A stretch of DNA of 64,000 nt from Maricaulis sp048268525 (GCF_048268525.1 NZ_JBLWVH010000019.1:6892-70891); one strand, 5' to 3'. Counted from the stretch's first letter, positions 32,990 to 42,093 are shown. The notes: a model not told the origin generated them from the letters alone. Numbers and translations are program-made.

Positions 32990-33897
32990 GAGATACTCCC
33001 CTCAGAGGTTACATGGGTTGTCGCCGTCGCCAGGGCCTGGCGGGCGAAGTTTCTGACCACATCAACAAACTCTTCCGGCTGTTCGAGATGTGGCGCATGC
33101 CCGGAGTGGGCGAACCCGTGCGCCGTGGCAGCGGGCAGGGTTTCGACGAGGTAGCGGCTCGTCTCCGGGCCGTAGGCATCGCTGCGTTCGCCAAAAGCGA
33201 TCAGCGCCGGGATGGCCATTCCCGGAAGTTCCGTACGCAGGTCCTGCTGCGCCATCGACGACCAGAGGTCGGCCATGGCATCGGCATCGCGTGCACGAAG
33301 AAGATTGAGGGCGTCGGCCACGATCTGTGGCTCACGCGCTGCCCGGTCACGGGCGAACATTCGCGGTGCAAAAGCCGCGGCATAAGCGGGCCAGTCGGCC
33401 TGCATGGCGTCGGTCGCACGCTTGGACGCGTCGGCATCCATGCCGCTCGACATGCCCAGCGACCAGCTGTCGTCATTGAGGATGCGCGGGCTCATGTCCT
33501 CAATCACCATACCGGCGAGCCGGTCGTGACCATGCCGCTGGATCATCGACCACAGGACGGTTGCGCCCATTGACCAGCCCAGCACCACGATCCGTGTCAG
33601 ATCTTCGTGTTTCAGCAGCTCCGCGAGATCGTCCGCCAGATCACCAATAGTGGTCGGAGCGGCGCCGGTCGGCGTATCGCCATGCCCACGGAGATCCGGA
33701 ACCAAAACACGGAAATCGCTCGAAAGTGCCGCTGCGATCTTGCCGAAAAAGTCGCTGGATGCGGCCCACCCGTGAACCAGCAGCAAGACCGGCCCACATC
33801 CGGAATCCCGATAGGACATCACCGTGCCGTCGCGCAGCGTCAGGTGTCGCACGTTGTGCCCACCCTGGTCCGTACTGTGCGGCTGTGCATCGGCCAC
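32986..33897 (-). CDS. Alpha/beta hydrolase translationally coupled to TonB receptor
   Basis: The start is set at the GTG at 33897, which has AGGGGAG 8 bp upstream; the open frame reaches an ATG at 33960, but that would leave only 19 bp to the divergent TetR gene. 303 residues and no signal peptide, so cytoplasmic. Motifs: VHGWAASSDFF (oxyanion), GWSMGA (nucleophile Ser), acid region GERSDAYGP, and His in HSGHAPHLEQPEEF. It belongs with esterases, lactonases and haloperoxidase-like hydrolases. Its stop overlaps the TonB receptor start. Control by the divergent TetR protein is likely. Confidence 0.88.
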   Translation of the reverse strand: MADAQPHSTDQGGHNVRHLTLRDGTVMSYRDSGCGPVLLLVHGWAASSDFFGKIAAALSSDFRVLVPDLRGHGDTPTGAAPTTIGDLADDLAELLKHEDLTRIVVLGWSMGATVLWSMIQRHGHDRLAGMVIEDMSPRILNDDSWSLGMSSGMDADASKRATDAMQADWPAYAAAFAPRMFARDRAAREPQIVADALNLLRARDADAMADLWSSMAQQDLRTELPGMAIPALIAFGERSDAYGPETSRYLVETLPAATAHGFAHSGHAPHLEQPEEFVDVVRNFARQALATATTHVTSEGSIS

Positions 33898-33979
33898 GAT
33901 CTGATCTCCCCTCGGCCGTCCAATTTCTGTCGGATCGTGCCATATTGATTTACCGTCCATTTTGTGAAAACTGAATCAT

Positions 33980-34588
33980 ATGTCAACTTCAGAATCCAAT
34001 ACGGTCGACAAACGACCCAAAACCGCCCGTGGTCTGAGGACCCAGAGCAAGCTGCTGGAAGCCGCGGAAGGCGCTTTCGGGGAGAATGGTTTCCATGCCA
34101 CTTCGATCGGCGACATCACGCGTCGAGCCTCGGTGGCGCTGGGAACCTTCTACGTCTATTTCGACTCCAAGGACGAGATTTTCCGCGCCCTCGTCGCCCA
34201 TATGGGCGAGATGACCCGGGGCTGGATCGCCGAGCGGGTCAAAGACGCGCCGGACCGGCTGGAAACCGAGCATCGCGGCCTGGTCGCCTATATCGAATTC
34301 GCCCGCGCCCACCCGAATCTCTACCGGATCATCGAAGAATCCCAATTCGTCGCGCCAGACGCCTACAAGGCCCACTACGACGTTTTCATGGAGCGCTATC
34401 AGCGCAATCTGGAAGACGCCGCAGCGCGCGGCGAGATCGCGGCGGGCGATCAGGGAACCCGTGCCTGGGCCCTGATCGGCATGAGCGTGTTCATGGGGCT
34501 GCGCTTCGGCATCTGGGAGCGCGACCGCGATCCGGAAGACGTCGCCCGCGTGGTGTCCGACCTGATCGCCCATGGCCTGAAATCATGA
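33980..34588 (+). CDS. TetR family transcriptional regulator
   Basis: 202 residues. The N-terminal HTH is typical: TQSKLLEAAEGAFGENGFHATSIGDITRRASVALGTFYVYFDSKDEIFRALV. The C-terminal ligand-binding domain (ARAHPNLYRIIEESQFVAPDAYKAHYDVF) resembles that of regulators sensing acyl-CoA or hydrophobic compounds, but the ligand cannot be read. It is divergent from the hydrolase-receptor pair and overlaps the crotonase gene by ATGA, so it probably controls both arms of the cluster. Confidence 0.93.
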   Translation: MSTSESNTVDKRPKTARGLRTQSKLLEAAEGAFGENGFHATSIGDITRRASVALGTFYVYFDSKDEIFRALVAHMGEMTRGWIAERVKDAPDRLETEHRGLVAYIEFARAHPNLYRIIEESQFVAPDAYKAHYDVFMERYQRNLEDAAARGEIAAGDQGTRAWALIGMSVFMGLRFGIWERDRDPEDVARVVSDLIAHGLKS

Positions 34589-35379
34589 CTGCGGGCGCGC
34601 CGCCTTCGCCGGTCCATGTCAGCCGCGACGGTGATGTCGCGCGCATCACGCTGACCCGCCCCGGCCATGGCAATGCACTGGAACCGGCCTTGTTGCACGC
34701 CCTGTGCGAGGCGATCGCTGACTGCCGGACAGCGCGGGCCGTCGTCCTGACCGGTGCCGGTCGCGCCTTCTCTTCGGGTGGGGACATCCGCGAATTTCAT
34801 GCCCGCGCCGGTGATGTCGCGACACTGGAAGCCTTCGGCGACACGGTCGTCTCGATATTAAACCGCGCCATCCTCGCGTTGCGCGAACTGCCCTGCCCGA
34901 CCATTGCCGCGGTCAACGGTCCGCTGACCGGTGGCGCGATCGGCCTGATGCTTGCCTGCGACATCGCCCTGATGAGCCGCGACGCCTTCATCCAGCCCTA
35001 CTACGCGAAGATGGGCTTTGCGCCCGATGGTGGCTGGACAGCCCTCCTGCCCGGCCGGATCGGTGCGGGACACGCAGCCAGCTGGCTGGCGCTCGACACC
35101 CGTGTCGACGCCGACACCGCACTGACGATGGGCGTCGTTGACCGCATCTGTGACGGCCACGAATTCAGTGACCAACTCGCTGCGCTGATCGACGAATTGT
35201 CCGCCCATGACCCGCACACCGCCCTGACCAGTCGCCAGCTTCTGGATGCCGCCGACGCGTCCCCACCCCTGGCCGAACGGCTTGCGCGCGAGCTGGACAG
35301 CTTCAAGCGCATGCTGGTCCGGCCGGAAACCCGTCAGCGGATGGCTGCCTTTCTGGCGCCACGGGAGGTCGCCGGATGA
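34585..35379 (+). CDS. Enoyl-CoA hydratase/isomerase family protein
   Basis: The ATG at 34585 overlaps the tetR stop; the frame is open far upstream, but antisense to no purpose within tetR. 264 residues. Crotonase fold: oxyanion loop AFSSGGDIREF, second motif VNGPLTGGAIGLMLACDIALMS, then YYAKMGFAPDGGWTALLPGRIG. The catalytic Glu pair of classical hydratases is not seen; the Asp in the PDGG segment resembles PaaG-type isomerases. It probably acts on an unsaturated acyl-CoA. The acyl-CoA ligase start overlaps its stop (ATGA). Confidence 0.92.
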   Translation: MTAGAPPSPVHVSRDGDVARITLTRPGHGNALEPALLHALCEAIADCRTARAVVLTGAGRAFSSGGDIREFHARAGDVATLEAFGDTVVSILNRAILALRELPCPTIAAVNGPLTGGAIGLMLACDIALMSRDAFIQPYYAKMGFAPDGGWTALLPGRIGAGHAASWLALDTRVDADTALTMGVVDRICDGHEFSDQLAALIDELSAHDPHTALTSRQLLDAADASPPLAERLARELDSFKRMLVRPETRQRMAAFLAPREVAG

Positions 35380-36881
35380 TGGACGTCATCACCGACATCA
35401 CCGCCCGGCGTGGCGCGCTGACGCCGGATCGACCGGCCTTCCACGTCGTCGAGACCGGCGAGACCATCAGCTTTGCCCAACTGGACGACCGAAGCGCCCG
35501 CGCCGCCACCATCCTTGCCGACCGCGGCGTCGGCGAAGGCGACCGGGTCGCGATCCTGTGTCGTAACCGGGTAGAGTTTTTCGAGGCCCTGTTCGCCTGC
35601 GCCAAGCTGGGCGCCATTCTCGCGCCGCTGAACTGGCGCATGCCCGCGCGGGAGCTGGCCGAGCTGCTTGCCGATTGCGCGCCGACCTGCCTGCTCGTCG
35701 GCGCCGAGGACCGGCACAAGGCCGAAGCGGCAGCGCAATCAATCCCGCTCATCTTCGTTGATCTGGAAAGCGAATGGCCCGCCGCCCGCAATGCGGCACC
35801 GCCCCATCCGGGACGCCAGGCCTGGCCGGGCGACCAGCCCTGGTATCTGATCTACACCTCCGGCACCACGGGGCGGCCCAAGGGCGTGATCCAGACCTAC
35901 CGCATGGCCTTGGTCAATTATGTCAACATTTCCCAGGCGATCGACCTGCGCGACGGTGAGGCGACGGTCAATTTCCTGCCCCTCTTTCACACCGCGGGTA
36001 TCAATCTGCACACCCTGCCCGTCCTGATGGCGGGCGGCCTCAACCACCTCCTGCCCGGTTTCGACGCGGGCACGGTGCTGGGGCTGATCGACGACGGTCA
36101 GCTCGATGTGATGCTGTGCGTCCCGGCCGTTTATCGCGAGCTGTCGCTGCACCCGAAATTCGCCACCGCCGATCTCACCCGTCTGCGTCACTGGGCCTGC
36201 GGCGGCGCGCCCATGCCGGACGTGCTGATCGAAACTTTCGCAGCGCGCGGCGCTGTCGTCTGCAATGGCTTCGGCATGACCGAGACCGGCCCGACAGCTT
36301 TTTTGATGGACCGCGATCACGCGCTCGAAAAAATCGGGTCTGTGGGCAAACCGCAATTGCTGATCGAGGCCCGCATTGCAACACCTGCCGGCGAACCGCT
36401 GGGCGGCGGGCAGACCGGCGAAGTCCAGTTCTTCGGGCCCGGACTCACACCCGGCTACTGGCAGCGCGACGACGAGACCGCCCGACTCTTCACTGCCGAT
36501 GGCTGGCTCAAGAGCGGCGATCTGGGCCGTATCGACGAGGATGGCTATTGCTATATCGCGGGCCGGATCAAGGAGATGTATATCTCTGGCGGCGAGAACG
36601 TTTATCCAGCCGAGGTCGAGAACGTACTCGACGAACACCCGGCAGTGCTGGAATCCGCGGTCACAGGCGTCGCCGACGACAAATGGGGCGAGGTTGGCTG
36701 CGCCCACCTCATCCTGCGTGATGGCCAGGAAGTAACCGATGCCTCGCTGCTCGCCTGGTGCCGCGAACGCCTGGCCGGCTACAAGGTGCCGCGCCACTTC
36801 CGTCGCGCGACCGACTTTCCACGAACCGCCGCTGGGAAGGTCCAGAAACATCTCCTGCCATTGCCGGAAGCTGCGGCATGA
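35376..36881 (+). CDS. AMP-forming acyl-CoA synthetase
   Basis: 501 residues, class I adenylate-forming family. Motifs in order: P-loop YTSGTTGRPKG, A4 LPLFHTAGIN, A5 NGFGMTETGPT, A7 SGDLGRIDEDGY, hinge GRIKEMYISGGENVYPAEVE, and the catalytic Lys in PRTAAGKVQKHLL. It activates a carboxylic acid to its CoA thioester; the acid (fatty, terpenoid or aromatic) cannot be read from the sequence. It is in a run of ATGA- or TTGA-overlapping genes with a crotonase and two hotdog proteins, as in a beta-oxidation-like route. Confidence 0.95.
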   Translation: MMDVITDITARRGALTPDRPAFHVVETGETISFAQLDDRSARAATILADRGVGEGDRVAILCRNRVEFFEALFACAKLGAILAPLNWRMPARELAELLADCAPTCLLVGAEDRHKAEAAAQSIPLIFVDLESEWPAARNAAPPHPGRQAWPGDQPWYLIYTSGTTGRPKGVIQTYRMALVNYVNISQAIDLRDGEATVNFLPLFHTAGINLHTLPVLMAGGLNHLLPGFDAGTVLGLIDDGQLDVMLCVPAVYRELSLHPKFATADLTRLRHWACGGAPMPDVLIETFAARGAVVCNGFGMTETGPTAFLMDRDHALEKIGSVGKPQLLIEARIATPAGEPLGGGQTGEVQFFGPGLTPGYWQRDDETARLFTADGWLKSGDLGRIDEDGYCYIAGRIKEMYISGGENVYPAEVENVLDEHPAVLESAVTGVADDKWGEVGCAHLILRDGQEVTDASLLAWCRERLAGYKVPRHFRRATDFPRTAAGKVQKHLLPLPEAAA

Positions 36882-37285
36882 GCACGGCCGGCCCGCAGCC
36901 ACCTGCCTCTCGTGCGCACCTGGACAAGACATTCAGCCAGGCCGATTTCGACGCCTTCGCCCGATTGTCAGGCGACGACAACCCGATCCATTGCGACCCG
37001 GACTTCGCAGCCCGGACACACTTCGGGCGGACCGTCGCTCATGGCGCGCTATTGTGTGCGGTGCTGAGACGGCTCGTCGATGACCTCTATCCCGGCGCCC
37101 GGCAGCTCAGCCAGCACACGCAATACCCGGCCCCCAGCCCGGTTGGTGAAGCGCTTCGTTTCGAAGTCGAAACAGTTGGCACAACGGGTCCTGACACCGC
37201 CCGCCGGCTCGAAATCTCACTGAAAGTCACGCGTCTCAGCGACAATGAAATCACCTGTATCGGCGCGACGGAGATCGAGATTTGA
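36878..37285 (+). CDS. MaoC-like enoyl-CoA hydratase (R-specific type)
   Basis: 135 residues starting at the ATG at 36878 (ATGA overlap with the ligase). The hotdog fold carries the hydratase-2 motif FARLSGDDNPIHCDPDFAA with catalytic Asp and His, followed by FGRTVAHGALLCAVL. It would hydrate a trans-2-enoyl-CoA to the (R)-3-hydroxyacyl-CoA. The next gene's TTG start overlaps the stop. Confidence 0.9.
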   Translation: MSTAGPQPPASRAHLDKTFSQADFDAFARLSGDDNPIHCDPDFAARTHFGRTVAHGALLCAVLRRLVDDLYPGARQLSQHTQYPAPSPVGEALRFEVETVGTTGPDTARRLEISLKVTRLSDNEITCIGATEIEI

Positions 37286-37671
37286 CCCTCCCCCTTTCCA
37301 TCGGCCAGGTCGCGAGCACCCAACGTTGCTTCACGTCTCGCGATGCCAGTGCGCTATTGGCGCTGACCGGTGGGGCGCTCAAGGACGACTGCGTCCCCGA
37401 GGCGTTGATCAATGGCATGTTCTCGCATCTTCTGGGCGTCGACCTGCCGGGACGTGGCACCAACTACCTGAAACAGGAAACCCGTTTTCTGGCCCGGGCG
37501 CCGCTGGGCGAAACATTGGTCGCCAGCGTGGAGATCACCCGCCTGCGACCGGACAAACATCTGGTCGATCTCGCAACGCGTTGCACGACCCATGACGGTC
37601 TCGAAATCGCGAACGGTCGCGCCCTCGTACTGGCAAAAGATGTTACCGGAGCTTTCGACTTGCCTGCCTGA
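37282..37671 (+). CDS. Hotdog-fold protein, MaoC-like without the hydratase motif
   Basis: 129 residues with a TTG start that overlaps the previous stop (TTGA). Predicted hotdog fold: a central helix in PEALINGMFSHLLGVDLPGRG, followed by strands LKQETRFLARAPLGETLVASVEITRLRPDKHLVDLATRCTT. The DxNPxH catalytic motif of the preceding MaoC is absent, though NGMFSHLLG aligns with the HGAL region. It could form a heteromeric hydratase with its neighbour, as seen in some steroid-degrading systems, or be a thioesterase. Confidence 0.75.
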   Translation: MTLPLSIGQVASTQRCFTSRDASALLALTGGALKDDCVPEALINGMFSHLLGVDLPGRGTNYLKQETRFLARAPLGETLVASVEITRLRPDKHLVDLATRCTTHDGLEIANGRALVLAKDVTGAFDLPA

Positions 37672-37740
37672 GCAAGCCTGAAGGGCACAACCTGCACGAA
37701 GCATTGCGCTTTTCCGCCTTCGCAGCAAAACTCGTTCACC

Positions 37741-39384
37741 ATGACAGCCCGCACCGCATCGCCCCGTCACAGCGCGCATCGATCCCGACCGGACCGCGAT
37801 ATCCTGATCATTGGCGGCGGCCATAACGGCCTCGTCTGCGCCGCCTATCTCGCCAAAGCCGGGTTGAAGGTCACGGTTCTGGAACGCCGGGATGTCGTCG
37901 GCGGTGCGGCTGTCACCGAAGAATTCCATCCCGGTTTCCGCAATTCGGTGGCCAGCTACACGGTCTCCCTGCTCAATCCGAAAGTCATCGCCGATCTCGA
38001 TCTGCACGGTCATGGTCTGGAGATCGTCGAACGGAAGATCGGAAATTTCCTGCCGCTGGCGGATGGTTACCTGCTCGCCGGAGAGGGGCTGACCGCCGAT
38101 CAGGTAAGCAAGTTTTCCACCAGCGATGCCGACCGACTGCAAGAGTACAGCGAACGTCTCGAAGTGGTTGCGGACACGCTGCGCGCGCTGGTTCTGGAAA
38201 CCCCGCCCAACCTGTCCGAGGGCGGCTGGTTGGGTGCCATCCCCGAACTCCTGAAGGCCGCCAATCTGAGCGGCCGGCTGGGCAGCATGTCGATCACCGC
38301 GAGACGCGACCTGCTGGACCTGTTCTCCAAGTCGGCTGGCGACTGGCTCGATGGCTGGTTCGAGAGTGACGCCATCAAGGCGCTGTTCGGTTTCGACAGC
38401 ATTGTCGGCAATTTCGCCAGCCCCTACACGCCGGGTAGCGCTTATGTCCTTCTGCATCACCTGTTCGGCGAGGTGAATGGCAAGAAGGGCGCCTGGGGCC
38501 ACGCCATTGGCGGCATGGGCGCCATTACCCAGGCGATGGCGCGCTGTTGCGAAACGCGCGGCGTCGAGATCCGCACCGGCTGCGCCGTTGACGAAGTTCT
38601 GGTGAGAGATGGCGGCGCTGGCACCGTCGTGCTGGCGGGTGGCGAAACGCTATCGGCCCGCGCCGTGGTGTCGAACCTGAACCCCAAACTCCTGTTTGGC
38701 TCGCTGATCGACCCGACTGCCTTGCCACCCGATTTCAATGAGCGCATCCGCCATTACAAGTGCGGCTCCGGCACGTTCCGGATGAACATCGCGCTCGACC
38801 GCCTGCCGGACTTCACCGCCCTGCCCGGCCGTGGTGATCATCTGACGGCCGGCATCATCATGGCGCCGTCCCTGGCTTACATGGAACAGGCCTACGCCGA
38901 TGCCCGCCGCCAGGGTTGGTCGAACGAGCCGATCATCGAGATGTTGATCCCGTCAACGCTGGACCCGACGCTGGCGCCCGAAGGAAAACATGTCGCCAGC
39001 CTGTTCTGCCAGCATGTGGCTCCGGAATTGTCCGGCGGCCGTGACTGGGACGATTATCGTGACGAGGTCGCCCGGGTGATGATCAATGCCGTCGACAAAT
39101 GGGCGCCGGGCTTTGCCGACAGCGTGCTGGGATACCAGGCCCTGACCCCGAAAGACCTGGAACGCACATTCGGCCTTGTCGGCGGCGACATCTTCCACGG
39201 CGCCCTCAGCCTCGACCAACTCTTTTCGGCCCGCCCGGTTCTGGGCCATGCCGATCATCGCTGCCCGATCAGGAACCTCTACCAATGCGGCGCCGGCACC
39301 CATCCCGGTGGCGGCGTCACCGGCGCACCGGGCCACAATGCAGCCCGCGAGATCCTGAAGGATTTCGGCAAGCGGATGCGATAG
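37741..39384 (+). CDS. Phytoene-dehydrogenase-like FAD oxidoreductase
   Basis: 547 residues. The N-terminal FAD Rossmann motif (ILIIGGGHNGLVCAAYLAKAGLKVTVLERRDVVGGAAVTEE) and C-terminal FAD block (NLYQCGAGTHPGGGVTGAPGHNAAREIL) place it in the CrtI/PYROXD2 amine-oxidase-like group. Such enzymes saturate, desaturate or isomerise polyprenyl or other hydrophobic chains. No other carotenoid genes are present. It follows the hotdog gene by 69 bp with a weak ribosome site, in the same direction, and so may belong to the catabolic cluster as the desaturase. Confidence 0.88.
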   Translation: MTARTASPRHSAHRSRPDRDILIIGGGHNGLVCAAYLAKAGLKVTVLERRDVVGGAAVTEEFHPGFRNSVASYTVSLLNPKVIADLDLHGHGLEIVERKIGNFLPLADGYLLAGEGLTADQVSKFSTSDADRLQEYSERLEVVADTLRALVLETPPNLSEGGWLGAIPELLKAANLSGRLGSMSITARRDLLDLFSKSAGDWLDGWFESDAIKALFGFDSIVGNFASPYTPGSAYVLLHHLFGEVNGKKGAWGHAIGGMGAITQAMARCCETRGVEIRTGCAVDEVLVRDGGAGTVVLAGGETLSARAVVSNLNPKLLFGSLIDPTALPPDFNERIRHYKCGSGTFRMNIALDRLPDFTALPGRGDHLTAGIIMAPSLAYMEQAYADARRQGWSNEPIIEMLIPSTLDPTLAPEGKHVASLFCQHVAPELSGGRDWDDYRDEVARVMINAVDKWAPGFADSVLGYQALTPKDLERTFGLVGGDIFHGALSLDQLFSARPVLGHADHRCPIRNLYQCGAGTHPGGGVTGAPGHNAAREILKDFGKRMR

Positions 39385-39432
39385 AGACCAAACCCGCATC
39401 GGCCCTGTCGGCCGCAGTCTCAAGATCCATCA

Positions 39433-40194
39433 TCATGCCGCGCGCGCATGGTTGGCCCGTCGGACGGTGAACCCCGGAAAGGCTTGTGCCAGTTCGGCCA
39501 GCAGGCGGTTGTCCTGGAAAACCTCGCCACCCATCGCTTGCCCGTTCGCCGGATCACGACATTCCTGCAATGCGAAATCCTGGCAACCGATACGCTCCGC
39601 CTTGGCCGCGATCTCCCTGACTGCCGAAGCGTCGAGCAAATCCGGCCAAATGGTCACCCGGACTTCATAGGGAATGCCCCAGGATGCGAGCATCGCGAGA
39701 CTCTTCTGCGCCTGCGCCCCGGCCTGACCAACTCCCGTCACACCCTCATACATTCCAAACGGCGCCTTTATATCAAAGCCGACCCAGTCAACACGGCCAC
39801 GCAGGCGCCCGAACCGCTCCGGCGATATGCCGGATGTGTGCAGGCCGACCTTGAACCCAAGAGACCGGACATGGTCCATCGCAGCACCCAGCCCTGATTG
39901 AACAAGCGGCTCCCCGCCGGAGAACACCACGGCTTGCAACAAGCCACGGCGTTGCTCCAGTCGGGCCTCGATCTCGCGACCGTCAATCTCGGTGTCCGCG
40001 CGCACCGGAAGAAGGTCCCGGTTGTGGCAATAGACACAACGCAGCGGACACCCTTGCAAAAAGATCACGGCCGCCATGTGACCCGGATAGTCCAGGGTGG
40101 TGAACGGCTGGAAGCCTCCCACCCGAATGGCGGTCAACCCCTCATGCGGCACGGCGCGACGCCCGACGCTCAGTGAAGTGCTGGCGCTCTTCAT
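39433..40194 (-). CDS. nrdG: Anaerobic ribonucleotide reductase activase NrdG
   Basis: Radical SAM enzyme that installs the glycyl radical on NrdD. The 253-residue frame has the CxxxCxxC cluster motif in GCPLRCVYCHNRDLLP and the SAM-binding GGEP motif (VVFSGGEPLVQ). Its start lies within the last 53 nt of nrdD; the ATG at 40194 has GGAG almost on top of it, so a later start (for instance the GTG or TTG around 40130-40150) is possible. Length is that of the NrdG group with a C-terminal extension rather than the short E. coli form. Confidence 0.93.
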   Translation of the reverse strand: MKSASTSLSVGRRAVPHEGLTAIRVGGFQPFTTLDYPGHMAAVIFLQGCPLRCVYCHNRDLLPVRADTEIDGREIEARLEQRRGLLQAVVFSGGEPLVQSGLGAAMDHVRSLGFKVGLHTSGISPERFGRLRGRVDWVGFDIKAPFGMYEGVTGVGQAGAQAQKSLAMLASWGIPYEVRVTIWPDLLDASAVREIAAKAERIGCQDFALQECRDPANGQAMGGEVFQDNRLLAELAQAFPGFTVRRANHARAA

Positions 40195-42031
40195 GCTCCG
40201 ACTTCTTGCCCGGATTGAAGGCCTCCACCGGACGGTGATAGCCCATCACACGGGTCCAGACTTCGCACGCCTGGCGGTTGTCTGGATCATAACGGCCGGC
40301 CAGTTTCGCCTCTTCATCACACGTTGGACAGAAATGCTCTTCCCCGGCCAGATAGCCATGATGCGGGCAGATTGAAAATGTTGGCGTCACTGTGATGTAG
40401 GGCAGGTGGAAGGTTTCCAGCGACCGTCGCACCAGCGCGGCACAGGCCTCGGGGCTCGACAGCCTTTCGCTCATGTAGAGATGCAGCACCGTTCCGCCGG
40501 TATAGCGGGTCTGCAAGGCATCCTGCCGCGCAAGCGCCTCGAACGGGTCGTCGGTGAATCCGACCGGCAACTGGCTGGAATTGGTGTAGTAGGGCGAGGC
40601 CGCCGTGCCCGCCTGCAGGATGTCCGGGAAGCGCTTGGCATCTTCCTTGGCAAACCGGTAGGTCGTTCCCTCCGCTGGCGTCGCTTCCAGATTGTACATG
40701 TGGCCGGTTTCGTCCTGGAATTCGAGCATCCGGGCCCGGACGTGGTCGAGCAGGCGCACGGCAAAGGCCTCCCCGAACGGCGTCGTGATGTCCGCTTCGT
40801 CCCGCGTGAAATTTCGGATCATTTCGTTGACGCCGTTCACACCGAGCGTAGAGAAATGATTGCGCAAGCTCCCCAGGTACCGCTTGGAATACGGGAACAG
40901 CCCTTCATCCATCAACGACTGGATCAGCCCCCGCTTGATCTCGAGACTGTCGCGGCCAAGGTCGAGAAGGCGGTCGAGTTCGTCCATCAAACCCGCCTCA
41001 TCACCGGCAAAGCGATAGCCCAGCCGTGCACAATTGATGGTCACCACACCGATCGACCCGGTCTGCTCGGCCGAACCGAACAATCCATTGCCGCGCTTCA
41101 ACAACTCGCGAAGGTCCAGCTGCAGGCGGCAGCACATGGACCGGATCTGGTTGGGTTTGAGCTCGGAATTGATGAAATTCTGGAAGTATGGGAGGCCATA
41201 CTTGGCGGTCATGTCGAACAGACGACGCGCATTCTCGGACTCCCATGGGAAGTCTTCGGTGATGTTGTAGGTCGGAATCGGGAAGGTGAAGACGCGGCCG
41301 CGCGCATCGCCACGTGTCATGACTTCGATGAAGGCGCGGTTGATGATATCCATTTCCGCTTGCAGCTCGCCATAAGTGAAGTCGACCGGCTCTCCTCCGA
41401 TGATGGCAACATCGTCCCGCAGGTCTTCCGGGCAGACCCAGTCAAAGGTCAGATTGGTAAAGGGAGTCTGCGTTCCCCAGCGCGAGGGAACGTTCAGATT
41501 GAAGACAAATTCCTGCATCGCCTGGACCACGTCTTCATAGCTCAGGCCGTCAAGGCGCAGGAAGGGAGCGAGATAGGTGTCGAACGAGGACAGCGCCTGG
41601 GCGCCGGCCCATTCATTCTGCAGGGCTCCCAGAAAATTGACGATCTGACCAAGTGCACTGGTGAAGTGCCGGGGCGGGGCGGCCTCGATTTTTCCGGGCA
41701 CGCCGTTGAAGCCTTCCACGAGAAGGTTGCGCAGGGACCAACCGGCGCAATACCCCGCGAGCATGTCGAGGTCATGGACGTGCATGTCCGCATTCCGGTG
41801 TGCGATGCCGACGGCCGGCGGATAGACATGGTCGAGCCAGTAATTGGCCGTGACCTTCCCTGACGTGTTCAGGATCAGGCCGCCCAGGGAATAACCCTGA
41901 TTGGCGTTGGCCTTGATGCGCCAGTCCTCTCGCTGGACATATTCCTCAATGGTCGACTTCACATCGATCTGCGCGGGAACCGCCTGTTCCAACCTGTCGG
42001 CCTGACGCCAGTCCAATTGCTCCAACTTCAT
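40142..42031 (-). CDS. nrdD: Anaerobic ribonucleoside-triphosphate reductase NrdD (class III)
   Basis: Oxygen-sensitive glycyl-radical enzyme reducing ribonucleotides to deoxynucleotides. Start set at the ATG at 42031, which has GGGAGA 4 nt upstream; the frame extends to an ATG at 42055, but that one lies inside a NrdR box. 629 residues. The glycyl-radical site is RVMGYHRP with Gly597, and a Cys-rich zinc region ICPHHGYLAGEEHFCPTC precedes it. No N-terminal ATP-cone is visible, so overall allosteric control by ATP/dATP may be missing. nrdG overlaps its 3' end. Presence implies growth or survival without oxygen. Confidence 0.95.
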   Translation of the reverse strand: MKLEQLDWRQADRLEQAVPAQIDVKSTIEEYVQREDWRIKANANQGYSLGGLILNTSGKVTANYWLDHVYPPAVGIAHRNADMHVHDLDMLAGYCAGWSLRNLLVEGFNGVPGKIEAAPPRHFTSALGQIVNFLGALQNEWAGAQALSSFDTYLAPFLRLDGLSYEDVVQAMQEFVFNLNVPSRWGTQTPFTNLTFDWVCPEDLRDDVAIIGGEPVDFTYGELQAEMDIINRAFIEVMTRGDARGRVFTFPIPTYNITEDFPWESENARRLFDMTAKYGLPYFQNFINSELKPNQIRSMCCRLQLDLRELLKRGNGLFGSAEQTGSIGVVTINCARLGYRFAGDEAGLMDELDRLLDLGRDSLEIKRGLIQSLMDEGLFPYSKRYLGSLRNHFSTLGVNGVNEMIRNFTRDEADITTPFGEAFAVRLLDHVRARMLEFQDETGHMYNLEATPAEGTTYRFAKEDAKRFPDILQAGTAASPYYTNSSQLPVGFTDDPFEALARQDALQTRYTGGTVLHLYMSERLSSPEACAALVRRSLETFHLPYITVTPTFSICPHHGYLAGEEHFCPTCDEEAKLAGRYDPDNRQACEVWTRVMGYHRPVEAFNPGKKSEHEERQHFTERRASRRAA

Positions 42032-42046
42032 TCCGCTCTCCCAAGG

Positions 42047-42062
42047 CATCGACATATTGTCC
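42047..42062. promoter_or_regulatory. NrdR box 1 (start-proximal)
   Basis: Core GACATATTGTC (42051-42061) is palindromic and shares ACATATTGT with box 2, exactly 31 bp apart. NrdR sites are known to occur as pairs with this three-helical-turn spacing upstream of ribonucleotide reductase genes. The match to the consensus (about 9 of 16) is weaker than that of box 2. Confidence 0.7.
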
Positions 42063-42077
42063 CGTTAATCGAAACTA

Positions 42078-42093
42078 CCACAACATATTGTGC
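42078..42093. promoter_or_regulatory. NrdR box 2
   Basis: CCACAACATATTGTGC matches 13 of 16 positions of the ACACAATATATTGTGT-like NrdR consensus and contains the palindrome CACAA..TTGTG. With box 1 it forms the usual pair upstream of nrdD. Confidence 0.82.

Noticed and set aside
33964..34584. Long upstream extension of the crotonase frame through the tetR gene
   Set aside because: The translated extension is Arg/Pro-rich and out of frame with tetR; the ATGA overlap at 34585 gives the proper crotonase N-terminus.
42032..42055. nrdD start at the ATG at 42055
   Set aside because: That ATG is inside a NrdR box and has no ribosome site; the ATG at 42031 has GGGAGA upstream and leaves the regulatory sites outside the gene.
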